A stretch of DNA of 64,000 nt, taken from the NCBI GenBank assembly GCA_044449065.1, contig JBIOHP010000004.1, positions 124,001 to 188,000 of the forward strand, in the 5' to 3' direction. Each line of letters starts with the position of its first letter. Positions within the stretch are counted from its first letter, which is position 1. A program made the translations under genes and the position numbers. Source of the DNA: JBIOHP01 sp044449065 (lineage in GTDB: Bacteria > Bacteroidota > Ignavibacteria > UBA10030 > SZUA-254). Below are positions 36,190 to 45,146 of this stretch, piece after piece. The notes beneath the pieces are model-generated. The model was not told where the DNA came from, did not search any database, and saw only the letters and a program-made list of their open reading frames with translations.

Positions 36190-36369
36190 ATGCCAAATCC
36201 AAAACGACGGCACTCGAAGTCACGCGGCGCGAAGAGACGCACACACTATAAAGCTGTTGAACCCTCAGTCGCCGAATGCCCAAACTGTCACGAGCGGAAG
36301 CTCCTCCACCGCGCTTGCCCCAACTGCGGGTTTTACCACGGGCGCTCCGTTATTATCCCTAAAGAATAG
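36190..36369 (+). CDS. rpmF: 50S ribosomal protein L32
   Basis: A 59-residue ribosomal protein. The product starts MPNPKRRHSKSRGAKRRTHY and has the zinc ribbon CPNCHERKLLHRACPNCGFY (Cys30, Cys33, Cys43, Cys46), with a normal L32 length. A GAAGGAT-type ribosome-binding site precedes the ATG at 36190. The position after yceD and before plsX is the conserved order in many bacteria. All four zinc cysteines are kept, so this is the zinc-containing form. Confidence 0.97.
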   Translation: MPNPKRRHSKSRGAKRRTHYKAVEPSVAECPNCHERKLLHRACPNCGFYHGRSVIIPKE

Positions 36370-36464
36370 CACGCTTTTATTACACGGGTGATCGGAAATA
36401 TACAGCGCCGATGTTGCAATGATGCTGCTCGTGTTGTCTGAGTACCTGAATTCATTCCAGTAAC

Positions 36465-37487
36465 GTGTCGGAACCTGAACGCTCAAAGATCCGCATTGCA
36501 GTGGATGGAATGGGCGGTGATTATGCCCCAAACAATATTGTTGCCGGAGCGCTTGATGCGCTACGGGAGACGAATAACCGGTTTGAGGTCATCCTGGTGG
36601 GTCCCGAACAGGTTTTAAAAGAATCCTTAGCGAACCGAACAAGCAGCGGTTTGCATTACACGATTGTGAACGCAACGGAGATTATCGATATGCACGATAG
36701 TCCCACCGATGCCCTCCGGAAAAAAAGAGATTCATCCATTACAGTGGGGATCACGCTGCAAAATCAAGGAAAAGCCGATGCATTCATCAGCGCTGGAAAT
36801 ACGGGGGCGGTAATGTCGGCGTCGACTTTGATACTCGGCAGGGTAGCCGGTGTCGGTCGGCCCACGATTGGCGCATTTTTACCCGCAGAAAAAGGCGTTT
36901 GTTTGTTGGTGGACGCCGGCGCGAATGTCGATTGCAAGCCACAGCACCTTCTGGAATTTGGAATCATGGGGAGCATCTATTGTCAGGAAATGTTAGGAGT
37001 TGAACGACCCACGGTTGGTCTGCTCAATGTCGGGGAAGAAGATACCAAGGGGAACGAAATAGTTAAGGAAGCGTTCAAGCTTCTAAAAGAAAGCAAGCTG
37101 AATTTTATCGGCAATGTTGAAGGGAAAGATATTCTCCAGGGGAAAGCCCTGGTCGTCGTCGCAGATGGATTTGTTGGAAATATTCTCTTAAAATTCGGGG
37201 AAAGCATTCCCCGTTTTCTTAAAAGCTCGATCCTTCAGTATGCGGCAAAGAATAGTTTCAGGAAACTTACAGCGCTTGCCATGCGTAGCTCAATGCGCCA
37301 GGTATTTAAGAGCATGGATTACGAAGAACATGGCGGAATACCGGTGTTGGGCGTAAAAGGTATTTCAATTGTCGGACACGGAAAATCAACCCCGAAAGCA
37401 ATTAAAAACATGATTTTAAAAGCAGAAGAAATGGTGAAGAAAAATATTAATCAACGTATTCAAGAATCGCTCGGTAAGGCGTCATGA
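36465..37487 (+). CDS. plsX: Phosphate acyltransferase PlsX
   Basis: A 340-residue enzyme that makes acyl-phosphate from acyl-ACP for phospholipid synthesis. The conserved start IRIAVDGMGGDYAPNNIVAGAL (9-30) and the later blocks SAGNTGAVMSAS, GLLNVGEEDTKGN and VVADGFVGNILLK are diagnostic. A GTG start at 36465 is the best option, since no ATG lies close before the conserved block and no clear Shine-Dalgarno sequence is visible. The stop overlaps the fabH start by four bases. Confidence 0.96.
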   Translation: MSEPERSKIRIAVDGMGGDYAPNNIVAGALDALRETNNRFEVILVGPEQVLKESLANRTSSGLHYTIVNATEIIDMHDSPTDALRKKRDSSITVGITLQNQGKADAFISAGNTGAVMSASTLILGRVAGVGRPTIGAFLPAEKGVCLLVDAGANVDCKPQHLLEFGIMGSIYCQEMLGVERPTVGLLNVGEEDTKGNEIVKEAFKLLKESKLNFIGNVEGKDILQGKALVVVADGFVGNILLKFGESIPRFLKSSILQYAAKNSFRKLTALAMRSSMRQVFKSMDYEEHGGIPVLGVKGISIVGHGKSTPKAIKNMILKAEEMVKKNINQRIQESLGKAS

Positions 37488-38518
37488 GCGGCAGCAGTAA
37501 TAAAATTACCGCAGCGATCACAGCGGTTGGGCATTATTTTCCAGAGAGAGTGTTTTCAAATTTTGATTTTGAAAAAATGATGGATACGACCGACGAATGG
37601 ATTCGAACACGCACAGGAATCATCGAACGGCGCATTCTCGAGAACGGGGCAACCTCCGATCTCTGTGTGCCTGCGATCCAGATGGCTCTCCGGAACCGGG
37701 GAATTGCGGCAGATGATATCGAAGTGATCATTGTATGTTCCGTCACGCCGGATATGATGTTTCCCTCGACCGCATGCGTGATCCAGGAGAAGATTGGCGC
37801 AAAAAAAGCGTGGGGGTTTGACCTTTCGGCTGCATGTTCGGGATTTCTTTTCGGGTTGACCGTTGGAGCAAAATTAGTGGAATCGGGCGCACATAAAAAA
37901 GTGATCGTTGTCGGCGCTGATAAGATGAGCAGCATTCTCGATTATACCGATAGGAATACCTGTATCCTGTTTGGCGATGGAGCAGGCGCAGTGCTTCTGG
38001 AACCCAGCGATGATCCCGGTATCGGCGTGCTCGACCATGTTTTATATTGCGATGGCAGTGGCGGAAAATATCTCAACATGAAAGGAGGCGGCAGTTTGAA
38101 TCCTCCGACTCATGAGACCGTTGACGCGAAAATGCATTCTGTTTATCAGGATGGCAAAGCCGTTTTTAAAGTTGCGGTAATCGGCATGGCTGACGCTTCT
38201 GCTGAAATTATGACGAGGAACAATCTTGAAGCAAGCGACATCGCCTATCTTGTCCCTCACCAGGCAAATCTCAGAATCATCGACGCCTGCCGCGAACGCA
38301 TGGGACTGGATCCATCGAAAGTGATGATTAACATCGACCGTTATGGCAATACCACCGCTGCCACAATACCTTCCTGTTTATCGGAATGGTATCAATGCGG
38401 AAAAATAAAACGCGGGGATAACCTGGTGCTCTCCAGCTTCGGCGCTGGATATACATGGGGCGCGATTCTTGTGAAGTGGGCTATTACTAATCCCAATCCC
38501 CAACAGGGCAAGTGCTAA
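37484..38518 (+). CDS. fabH: 3-oxoacyl-ACP synthase III
   Basis: A 344-residue condensing enzyme that starts fatty-acid synthesis from acyl-CoA and malonyl-ACP. The catalytic Cys118 lies in DLSAACSGFLFGL, the histidine in VPHQANLRI and the asparagine in RYGNTTAATIP. The conserved TDEWIRTRTGIIERR (36-50) is also present. The start overlaps plsX (37484-37487) and fabD follows after 2 bases, so the genes are coupled. Confidence 0.97.
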   Translation: MSGSSNKITAAITAVGHYFPERVFSNFDFEKMMDTTDEWIRTRTGIIERRILENGATSDLCVPAIQMALRNRGIAADDIEVIIVCSVTPDMMFPSTACVIQEKIGAKKAWGFDLSAACSGFLFGLTVGAKLVESGAHKKVIVVGADKMSSILDYTDRNTCILFGDGAGAVLLEPSDDPGIGVLDHVLYCDGSGGKYLNMKGGGSLNPPTHETVDAKMHSVYQDGKAVFKVAVIGMADASAEIMTRNNLEASDIAYLVPHQANLRIIDACRERMGLDPSKVMINIDRYGNTTAATIPSCLSEWYQCGKIKRGDNLVLSSFGAGYTWGAILVKWAITNPNPQQGKC

Positions 38519-38520
38519 CG

Positions 38521-39441
38521 ATGTCCCGCACAGCATATATTTTCCCGGGTCAGGGTTCCCAGTATGTGGGAATGGGTAAAGATCTTTATGAACAAAACTC
38601 TGAAGCCCGTTCACTCTTCAAACGAGCAGATGACATCCTTGGTTTTTCACTGAGTAAAATATGTTTCGAAGGTCCGGAAAAGGAACTTAAACAGACAAAA
38701 AATACCCAGCCGGCGATCTTCCTCCACAGCATCATCCTAACCAGGATTATGGAACCGGAGGAAGTTGATATGGCTGCGGGACACTCGCTCGGCGAGTATT
38801 CCGCGCTGGTCTTTGCTGGAGCAATGAGCTTTGAAGATGGGTTAACGATTGTACGGCTCCGCGGCGAATTGATGCAAGAGGCGGGTGAAAAACAACCCGG
38901 CACAATGGCGGCAGTCGTTGGAATTGAAAAAGCGCAGCTCGAAGACATCTGCCGTGAAGCTTCCGCTGCAGGGATCGTTCAATGCGCGAATTATAACTCG
39001 CCAGGGCAGATCGTCATTAGCGGTTCGGTTTCCGGAGTGCGTAAAGCGATGGAAATTGCCAAAGCACTGGGCGCGAAACTCGTGAAAGAACTCATAGTTA
39101 GCGGCGCTTTTCACTCTCCGCTAATGCGGAGCGCTAAAGAAAATTTGCAAAAGGCGCTCCAAAGCGTTACTATCAACGATGCGAAGATTCCGGTTTATGC
39201 CAACGTGACGGCAAAACCGGCATCCAGCGCAAGCGATATAAGGCAGCTCCTTGTTGAGCAGATCGATCATCCGGTTCGCTGGGAAGAAACGATTGAAGCC
39301 ATGGGGGGCGCCGGCGCGACAAGATTTATAGAGATCGGACCCGGGAAAGTTCTCCAAGGACTGAATAAACGAATCAATGCGACTCTTGAAACGAGCGGTA
39401 TAGACAAAATAAACGACGTTGTGAAATTAATTACAGGATAA
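38521..39441 (+). CDS. fabD: Malonyl-CoA:ACP transacylase
   Basis: A 306-residue enzyme transferring malonyl groups to ACP. The motifs FPGQGSQYVGMG (8-19), GHSLGEYSAL (catalytic Ser89) and GAFHSPLM (catalytic His) are all visible. I chose the ATG at 38521. A GTG at 38512 would add MLT and overlap fabH. The gene is part of the plsX-fab cluster, with fabG 8 bases downstream. Confidence 0.97.
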   Translation: MSRTAYIFPGQGSQYVGMGKDLYEQNSEARSLFKRADDILGFSLSKICFEGPEKELKQTKNTQPAIFLHSIILTRIMEPEEVDMAAGHSLGEYSALVFAGAMSFEDGLTIVRLRGELMQEAGEKQPGTMAAVVGIEKAQLEDICREASAAGIVQCANYNSPGQIVISGSVSGVRKAMEIAKALGAKLVKELIVSGAFHSPLMRSAKENLQKALQSVTINDAKIPVYANVTAKPASSASDIRQLLVEQIDHPVRWEETIEAMGGAGATRFIEIGPGKVLQGLNKRINATLETSGIDKINDVVKLITG

Positions 39442-39449
39442 GATAACCG

Positions 39450-40193
39450 ATGGGCAATCTCGATAAAAAAATTGCGTTAGTAACTGGCGGATCAAGGGGA
39501 ATTGGAAAAGCTATCGCAGTCAGCTTAGCTGAAGCGGGAGCTTCTGTCATGATCTTAGACGTGTTGCCGATGGAAGAGATTAACAAAACTGTGGACGAAC
39601 TGCGGAAATTAGGCGTTTCATCCGCTGCCTATCAGGCAGACGCCCGCTCCTTTGAACAAGCGGCGAAGACCATCGATGAGATTGTTAAAGAGTATCAACG
39701 AATAGATATCCTAGTGAACAATGCCGGGATTACGCGCGACAACTTGCTGCTCAGGATGAGCGAAGAGGATTGGAATGCTGTCCTCGATATCAATTTGAAG
39801 AGCGTCTTTAATTTCACTAAAGCCGCAAGCAAGCACATGATGAGTCAGCGGTCGGGTAAAATAATCAGCATTGCGTCCGTGGTGGGTATCATGGGTAATG
39901 CGGGACAGGCAAATTACTCCGCTTCGAAAGCGGGTATTATCGGATTCACAAAATCGATTGCTAAAGAACTCGGATCCCGTAACATCCAGGTCAATGCCGT
40001 CGCGCCCGGATTTATTGAAACTCCCATGACGGCAAAATTAAACGAAGAGCAGCGGAAAAAACTTGCAGATACAATTCCACTGAAACGCATCGGTAAACCG
40101 GAAGATGTCGCAGCCGCGGTTCGTTTCCTTGCTTCCCCCGAAGCGGATTATATCTCCGGTCAGGTGCTCTGCGTCGATGGCGGTATGTTATAA
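39450..40193 (+). CDS. fabG: 3-oxoacyl-ACP reductase
   Basis: A 247-residue NADPH-dependent short-chain dehydrogenase reducing beta-ketoacyl-ACP. The cofactor loop is TGGSRGIG (12-19), NNAG lies at 90-93, and the catalytic triad is Ser143, Tyr156 and Lys160 (YSASK). The length and the position between fabD and acpP identify it as FabG rather than a general SDR. Confidence 0.97.
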   Translation: MGNLDKKIALVTGGSRGIGKAIAVSLAEAGASVMILDVLPMEEINKTVDELRKLGVSSAAYQADARSFEQAAKTIDEIVKEYQRIDILVNNAGITRDNLLLRMSEEDWNAVLDINLKSVFNFTKAASKHMMSQRSGKIISIASVVGIMGNAGQANYSASKAGIIGFTKSIAKELGSRNIQVNAVAPGFIETPMTAKLNEEQRKKLADTIPLKRIGKPEDVAAAVRFLASPEADYISGQVLCVDGGML

Positions 40194-40268
40194 TTATTTA
40201 GTAAATCTATAGCTCAACGGTTATTACAGCGAAAGAATTCATTTATCATTAATTAAAGGAACAACAGT

Positions 40269-40511
40269 ATGGCAGACGTAGATTCAAAAGTAAAAGAAAT
40301 CATTATGAATAAGCTTGGCGTTGAAGCTTCCCAGGTCACTCCTGAAGCGTCATTTACCAACGACCTCGGCGCGGATTCTCTGGATACCGTCGAATTAGTG
40401 ATGGAGTTCGAGAAAGCGTTTAATCTGCAAATCCCCGACGAAGACGCTGAAAAAATTTCAACCGTCGGCGACGCAATTACCTATATCTCCGGCAAAGCAA
40501 AGCAGTTTTAA
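40269..40511 (+). CDS. acpP: Acyl carrier protein
   Basis: An 80-residue acidic carrier protein. The phosphopantetheine attachment site is Ser37 in LGADSLDTVELVMEFE. The length and the four-helix pattern are typical. AAAGGA lies about 8 bases before the ATG. The 75-base gap to fabG and 63-base gap to fabF are larger than elsewhere in the cluster, so an extra promoter for this abundant protein is possible, although none was identified. Confidence 0.98.
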   Translation: MADVDSKVKEIIMNKLGVEASQVTPEASFTNDLGADSLDTVELVMEFEKAFNLQIPDEDAEKISTVGDAITYISGKAKQF

Positions 40512-40574
40512 CCGGAATCGATTGCATGCCAGCGGTGAACATTCACCGGCGGCAGAGCATTTTTTGGAGAAACC

Positions 40575-41840
40575 ATGAGTACATCAAAACAACGTGAACG
40601 ACGCGTCGTGGTCACCGGTATGGGCGCAGTAACTCCCATCGGCATCGGACTGGATGAATTTTGGAAGAACGCTCTCGCCGGAAAAAGCGGGGTCGGGAAG
40701 ATTACATCCTTCGATGTAACTCAATATGATACCAAAATTGCCGCCGAAGTAAAGGGATTTAATCCTCTCGATTATCTTGAGAAAAAAGAAGTGAACAGGA
40801 TGGATCCTTTCACGCATTACGCGCTTGCCGCCGCCAAGATGGCTGTCAATCATTCCGCGCTGGATCTTGAAAAAGAAAACCGCGATCGTATCGGGGTTGT
40901 CTTTGGATCCGGAATCGGTGGAATGTGGACATGGCATAAACAAATGCAGACTATGTATGAAACAGGCGGACCCACGCGCATCAGCCCGTTTTTCGTGCCG
41001 ATGATGATCGCCGATATAGCCGCAGGGTATATTTCCATGCGGTATAAGGCGCGCGGACCGAATTACGCGACAACTTCGGCGTGCGCAACTTCCTCTCACG
41101 CTATTGCCGACGCGCTTATGCTGATTCAGCGGGGAGACGCCGATGTGATGTTCACCGGCGGCTCGGAAGCGTCCATTTGTCCCATGGGGGTTGGTGGTTT
41201 TAACGCCATGAAAGCCCTCTCCACCCGCAACGATGAACCGGAGAAGGCGAGCAGGCCCTTCGATCTTAATCGCGATGGTTTCGTCATGGGCGAAGGCGGA
41301 GGCGTGCTTGTGCTCGAGGAACTGCAGCACGCGCTCAACCGCGGCGCTCAAATTTACGCCGAATTGGGCGGCATAGGATTAACTGCGGATGCATACCACA
41401 TCACCGCTCCTGCGCCCGGCGGGGAAGGCGCTATCAGATCGATGCGACTTTGTATGCAGGATGCTAATGTTGCTCCGACCGAGGTGGATTATATTAACGC
41501 TCACGGCACATCAACGCAATACAATGATAAATCTGAAACAGAAGCGATCAAATCGGTCTTTGGGGAATATGCCTATAAGCTTCATATCAGCTCGACAAAA
41601 TCGATGACCGGTCATCTCCTCGGCGCTGCCGGCGCGGTAGAAGCGATCATCGCCATTCTCGCAACCTACCACGACGAGATGCCTCCAACCATCAATTATG
41701 AAACACCTGATCCGGATTGCGATTTGAATTACATCCCTCTCAAATCGATTAAAAAACGGGTTAATTTTGCAATTAGCAACACGTTCGGTTTTGGCGGACA
41801 CAACGCTTCACTTCTCTTTAAAAAATTTCCAAATAATTAA
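40575..41840 (+). CDS. fabF: 3-oxoacyl-ACP synthase II
   Basis: A 421-residue elongating condensing enzyme. The catalytic Cys170 lies in TTSACATSSHAI, the histidines in NAHGTSTQYND and KSMTGHLLGAAG, and the C-terminal glycine loop in NTFGFGGHN. These make up the Cys-His-His triad of KAS I/II. GGAG precedes the ATG by 6 bases. Long minus-strand frames across the gene are coding shadows. Confidence 0.97.
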   Translation: MSTSKQRERRVVVTGMGAVTPIGIGLDEFWKNALAGKSGVGKITSFDVTQYDTKIAAEVKGFNPLDYLEKKEVNRMDPFTHYALAAAKMAVNHSALDLEKENRDRIGVVFGSGIGGMWTWHKQMQTMYETGGPTRISPFFVPMMIADIAAGYISMRYKARGPNYATTSACATSSHAIADALMLIQRGDADVMFTGGSEASICPMGVGGFNAMKALSTRNDEPEKASRPFDLNRDGFVMGEGGGVLVLEELQHALNRGAQIYAELGGIGLTADAYHITAPAPGGEGAIRSMRLCMQDANVAPTEVDYINAHGTSTQYNDKSETEAIKSVFGEYAYKLHISSTKSMTGHLLGAAGAVEAIIAILATYHDEMPPTINYETPDPDCDLNYIPLKSIKKRVNFAISNTFGFGGHNASLLFKKFPNN

Positions 41841-41852
41841 ACGATTTAGGTT

Positions 41853-42620
41853 ATGAATCTTTTTCGCCGTCTTGTTGATTTCATCAGCAAGGGTGGATCG
41901 GGGGGGCGCACAGACGCCGTCTCCGAAGTTGATTTTGAACAACTCGGAAAAGCGTTGCAGTATCAAATCAAAAACACCGGGATATTTTCAGAGGCGCTTT
42001 CCCACCGTTCATACCTGCAGGAACAGGGTCCCGGTAATTCGATTTCGTACGAGCGCCTGGAATTCCTGGGGGACTCGATTCTCAATTTCATCGTCGCGGA
42101 ACACCTGTTTCATCAGCATACGAGCGCGGAAGAAGGCGATCTGACAAAAATCCGCTCTCGCCTGGTAAACAGAAAATCCCTCAATGTGTATTCCAAACAA
42201 ACTCATCTTGAAAAATATATCTTGATGAGCGACAACGTATCGCGGCTCGGCGAACGGGGGACGGAGAAAATTTTAGCCGATGCATTCGAAGCGGTCATCG
42301 CGGCAGTGTATCTTGACGGCGGGTTTGAAGAAGCCCGCCGGCTCGTGGAACGGGAAATGCAAACTGCGATCAACAGTGGAGCAATTAAAATGGAGGATGA
42401 GAATTTCAAAAGCCAGCTTCTCGAATATTCCCAGGGAGTAGGGTTCGGCGTTCCGCGGTATGTTACGGTGCACGAAGAAGGTCCCGATCATGACCGCACC
42501 TTCACCATCGAAGTGTATCTCGAATATAAGCCGTACGGCGTGGGGATGGGAAAAAATAAAAAAGACGCGGAACAGGCAGCCGCCGAAGAAGCGCTGCAAA
42601 AAATACAGGCAATAGGATAA
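41853..42620 (+). CDS. rnc: Ribonuclease III
   Basis: A 255-residue double-strand-specific endoribonuclease for rRNA and mRNA processing. The signature ERLEFLGDS (67-75) and the second catalytic block DAFEAVIAAVYLDGG (143-157) hold the acidic metal ligands. A C-terminal dsRNA-binding domain (about 185-252) ends GKNKKDAEQAAAEEAL. An N-terminal extension of about 25 residues is longer than in E. coli. It ends the fab cluster, and a strong terminator-like hairpin lies 68 bases downstream. Confidence 0.97.
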   Translation: MNLFRRLVDFISKGGSGGRTDAVSEVDFEQLGKALQYQIKNTGIFSEALSHRSYLQEQGPGNSISYERLEFLGDSILNFIVAEHLFHQHTSAEEGDLTKIRSRLVNRKSLNVYSKQTHLEKYILMSDNVSRLGERGTEKILADAFEAVIAAVYLDGGFEEARRLVEREMQTAINSGAIKMEDENFKSQLLEYSQGVGFGVPRYVTVHEEGPDHDRTFTIEVYLEYKPYGVGMGKNKKDAEQAAAEEALQKIQAIG

Positions 42621-42659
42621 TTTGAATATTCGTATATTGATGATACAAAAACACTAAAC

Positions 42660-44060
42660 ATGATGATATTGGGTTTGTACGGTATACGTATCCCGGAGCG
42701 TACGCTTCGGGATACTTTTTTTAGTCGCGCTCTGCGTCTTTTATATCTGCTTGGATTATTCTTCCTGCCGATGCAATACGCGTTTAGCCAGGATTCATCC
42801 GCAGTTCATCGTGATACGCTTTCGGGATTCGATGCTCCCTTAACCCTCGATTCCGTGATCATTTCCGGCAACGAACATACCAAAGATATGGTCATACTCA
42901 GGGAAATGTCGCTCAAACCCGGTATGCAAATGACTCCCGAATACCTCCAATACGATCAGGCGAGAATTTACAGCGTCGGTTTGTTCACGCAGGTTGAAAT
43001 GCGCGTGAACCCCACCACACCGGGAAAAGGAAATCTCGAAGTGCATGTCCGCGAGCGATGGTATATTATTCCGTTTCCGGTGTTCGGGATTAAAGAGGGC
43101 GATTGGCACAAGGCATTTTACGGCGCGGGTCTGCTCCATAATAATTTCCGCGGGAGAGACGAAAAACTCTATGTTATCGGCGCGGTGGGGTACGATCCGT
43201 GGGGATCGATCTCATACCGTAATCCATTCCTCGACGATCTTGGCTCATACAATTATGATGGACGACTCGGTTATAGCCGGATCAGCAATAAAAGCCAGCA
43301 GTTTGCGGCATATCCAAACTTTGATGAAAACCATTTTGCGTTTTCGAACACTGTGGGAAAACGGTTCAACAATTATAACATAGCGTCGCTTTCTGCGGAA
43401 TATGACGTGGTGGGGATGTCCGAGAGCGTTCCAAATGCGACTATCTCCAGCAGCGGCACCGACAGGTTTTTTGTCTTTGGCGCCGGCTATACATTCGACA
43501 CCCGCGACCTGGCGGAATTTCCCGGAAGCGGCGTATTCACGAGAACTTCCATCACGAAATATGGATTACCCGGGAAGGAACTCGATAACGTCCGCTACGC
43601 ATTGGATATCAGGGGCTTTGTTCCTCTCACTGAGGGATTCGTTTCCGCCTCCCGCTTCTATACAAACGTGATGGCTGGCAGCAGGTCTCCAAGTTACAAT
43701 CATGTGTATTTCGGTTATGAGTACCGTATCCGCGGTCATTATGGTCAGACAACCGAAGGCGAAAACATCATGGGGACGTCAACCGAAGTGCGATATGCGC
43801 TTTTTGCGCCCAGATATTACAAGGTGGATTTTTTACCCGAACAATTCGGCGTCTGGCGTTTTGCAATCGCACTTGCCCTGTTTGCAGACGCCGGCGAAGC
43901 ATGGTTCCGAGGACAACCGCTTGCGATCAACTCTTTCGAGGGCGGATACGGCGCGGGAATCGATTTTCTCCTGCCATATAGTCTTGTGGTGCGGACGGAG
44001 TATGCCATCAATGAAGTGCACCGCGGACAGTTTATTGTCGATCTTGGCGCAGCGTTTTGA
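42660..44060 (+). CDS. BamA/TamA-like outer membrane protein
   Basis: A 466-residue predicted outer-membrane beta-barrel. After a hydrophobic signal (about 28-43) comes one POTRA-like domain (about 55-130, with LDSVIISGNEHTKDMVILREM). A surface-antigen barrel (about 150-466) has aromatic-ended strands and the final DLGAAF. It has only one clear POTRA, so it is shorter than BamA and closer to TamA-like or FCB-specific Omp85 members. The start is uncertain: ATG 42660 has no ribosome-binding site, and its first 21 codons run through a terminator-like hairpin (42688-42722). Confidence 0.82.
   Translation: MMILGLYGIRIPERTLRDTFFSRALRLLYLLGLFFLPMQYAFSQDSSAVHRDTLSGFDAPLTLDSVIISGNEHTKDMVILREMSLKPGMQMTPEYLQYDQARIYSVGLFTQVEMRVNPTTPGKGNLEVHVRERWYIIPFPVFGIKEGDWHKAFYGAGLLHNNFRGRDEKLYVIGAVGYDPWGSISYRNPFLDDLGSYNYDGRLGYSRISNKSQQFAAYPNFDENHFAFSNTVGKRFNNYNIASLSAEYDVVGMSESVPNATISSSGTDRFFVFGAGYTFDTRDLAEFPGSGVFTRTSITKYGLPGKELDNVRYALDIRGFVPLTEGFVSASRFYTNVMAGSRSPSYNHVYFGYEYRIRGHYGQTTEGENIMGTSTEVRYALFAPRYYKVDFLPEQFGVWRFAIALALFADAGEAWFRGQPLAINSFEGGYGAGIDFLLPYSLVVRTEYAINEVHRGQFIVDLGAAF
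42688..42722 (+). terminator. Intrinsic terminator-like hairpin inside the BamA-like reading frame
   Basis: Arms 42688-42699 and 42704-42715 pair over 12 bp with one G-U, around a GTAC loop. Seven T residues follow directly (42716-42722). This is a textbook Rho-independent terminator shape and would end the yceD-fab-rnc transcript. It overlaps codons 10-21 of the downstream frame if that frame starts at 42660. Confidence 0.75.
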
Positions 44061-44101
44061 TGAACTACACTGTTTTAAATAATCATCTCCAGGAATAACG
44101 T

Positions 44102-44824
44102 TTGATCAGCACGGTAGATTATTTTTATTGTCCCCCCGAACATATTTCCGGCGATACGTTTACTATCGGGGATGACGAGTTCAAACACCTCGTTCATGTG
44201 ATGCGCAAGAAAGCGGGCGACGCCATCCGCATTGTCGATGGAAAGGGATGCGCGTACGACGCAGTTCTGGAGGATCTGAAAAAGAAAACCGCCTCCGGCA
44301 GAATTACCGCCGTGTACCGCGATCATAACGAGCCACCCCTTCGTATCACCGTCGCCGCGGGAGTGTTAAAAAATCCATCGCGGTTCGATTTCCTTGTAGA
44401 GAAAGCGACCGAGCTTGGCGTGACAAAAATCCTTCCCATGACGACCCGCCGCGTCATCACCGGTCACGCAAAAACGGATCGATGGCAAAAATTAGCGCTT
44501 GCGGCGATGAAACAATCGTGCCGTTCGTTCCTGCCGGAAGTTACGCCGCTCACGCGGCTCAACGATATCATGAAATCGGATGAAAAATTCGATCTAAAAA
44601 TAATAGCCCACGAACATGCCGGCGAAACGGGCAGCATAAAACATCTTCAACCCGGCACTGCCGAAAATATTCTCCTGCTCATAGGTCCGGAGGGCGGATT
44701 CACCGACGAAGAAGTTGATTCCTGCATCGCCGCCGGATATAAACCCTTATACATGGGGGCGCGCCGCCTGAGAACGGAAACCGCAGCAATTACCGCTTTG
44801 GCGCTGTTGATGAATCTTTCATAA
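44102..44824 (+). CDS. rsmE: 16S rRNA (uracil-1498-N3)-methyltransferase
   Basis: A 240-residue SPOUT-class methyltransferase modifying U1498 of 16S rRNA. An N-terminal PUA-like part (HLVHVMRKKAGDAIRIVDGKG) is followed by the knotted SAM-binding domain with LLLIGPEGGFTDEEV and the C-terminal LRTETAAITAL. The length is normal. I take a TTG start at 44102 with AGGA at 44091-44094. No in-frame ATG lies before the conserved N-terminus. Confidence 0.95.
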   Translation: MISTVDYFYCPPEHISGDTFTIGDDEFKHLVHVMRKKAGDAIRIVDGKGCAYDAVLEDLKKKTASGRITAVYRDHNEPPLRITVAAGVLKNPSRFDFLVEKATELGVTKILPMTTRRVITGHAKTDRWQKLALAAMKQSCRSFLPEVTPLTRLNDIMKSDEKFDLKIIAHEHAGETGSIKHLQPGTAENILLLIGPEGGFTDEEVDSCIAAGYKPLYMGARRLRTETAAITALALLMNLS

Positions 44825-44970
44825 CTCTGCGCACGGGTCGTTTAGTTTCTCAGGTTTTATTCCCTGAGTATGAGAAGCTGTAAAAAGTCGCGTAGGGACG
44901 TGATGTCTATCGCTGGCGACCAAGCTGATTACAGTAGAGCCCCAGCGGGGTGGGATGTTGTCCTGGCGTT

Positions 44971-44990
44971 GAACGCGATTTATTTCGTTC
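44971..44990. repeat. Mini-palindrome family member
   Basis: GAACGCGAT, TT, ATTTCGTTC. The stem is imperfect here (one C-T mismatch and one G-T wobble). Related members lie at 45040, 45867 and 14585. Confidence 0.55.
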
Positions 44991-45039
44991 AGTAGTTAAT
45001 CTCTATTCAGCTAATGGAAATAATCCGGTTATTAAATCC

Positions 45040-45059
45040 GAATGAGATAAATCTCATTC
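45040..45059. repeat. Mini-palindrome family member with compensatory changes
   Basis: A perfect 9-bp stem GAATGAGAT/ATCTCATTC around AA. Compared with the copy at 45867-45886, two positions in each arm differ and both changes keep the pairing. Confidence 0.55.
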
Positions 45060-45146
45060 AATAATAAACATTTCTAAAATAAAATTTCAATATATTGAAT
45101 TACGTAATATCCCGGTTTCTTAATTTCAACCACAAGGGTTTCTCCA

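Larger units (their letters stand above)
44825..45146. other. Gap with repeat fragments and two mini-palindromes
   Basis: No gene is seen. The gap holds a CTCAGG/CCTGAG hairpin just after rsmE (44849-44868). It also has a GTAGGGACGTGATGTCTAT ... GCCCCAGCGGGG patch like dispersed repeats of related genomes. Two members of the 9-bp mini-palindrome family lie at 44971-44990 and 45040-45059. Confidence 0.5.

Noticed and set aside
40584..41351. 255-codon minus-strand frame opposite fabF
   Set aside because: It is a shadow of the highly conserved fabF gene.
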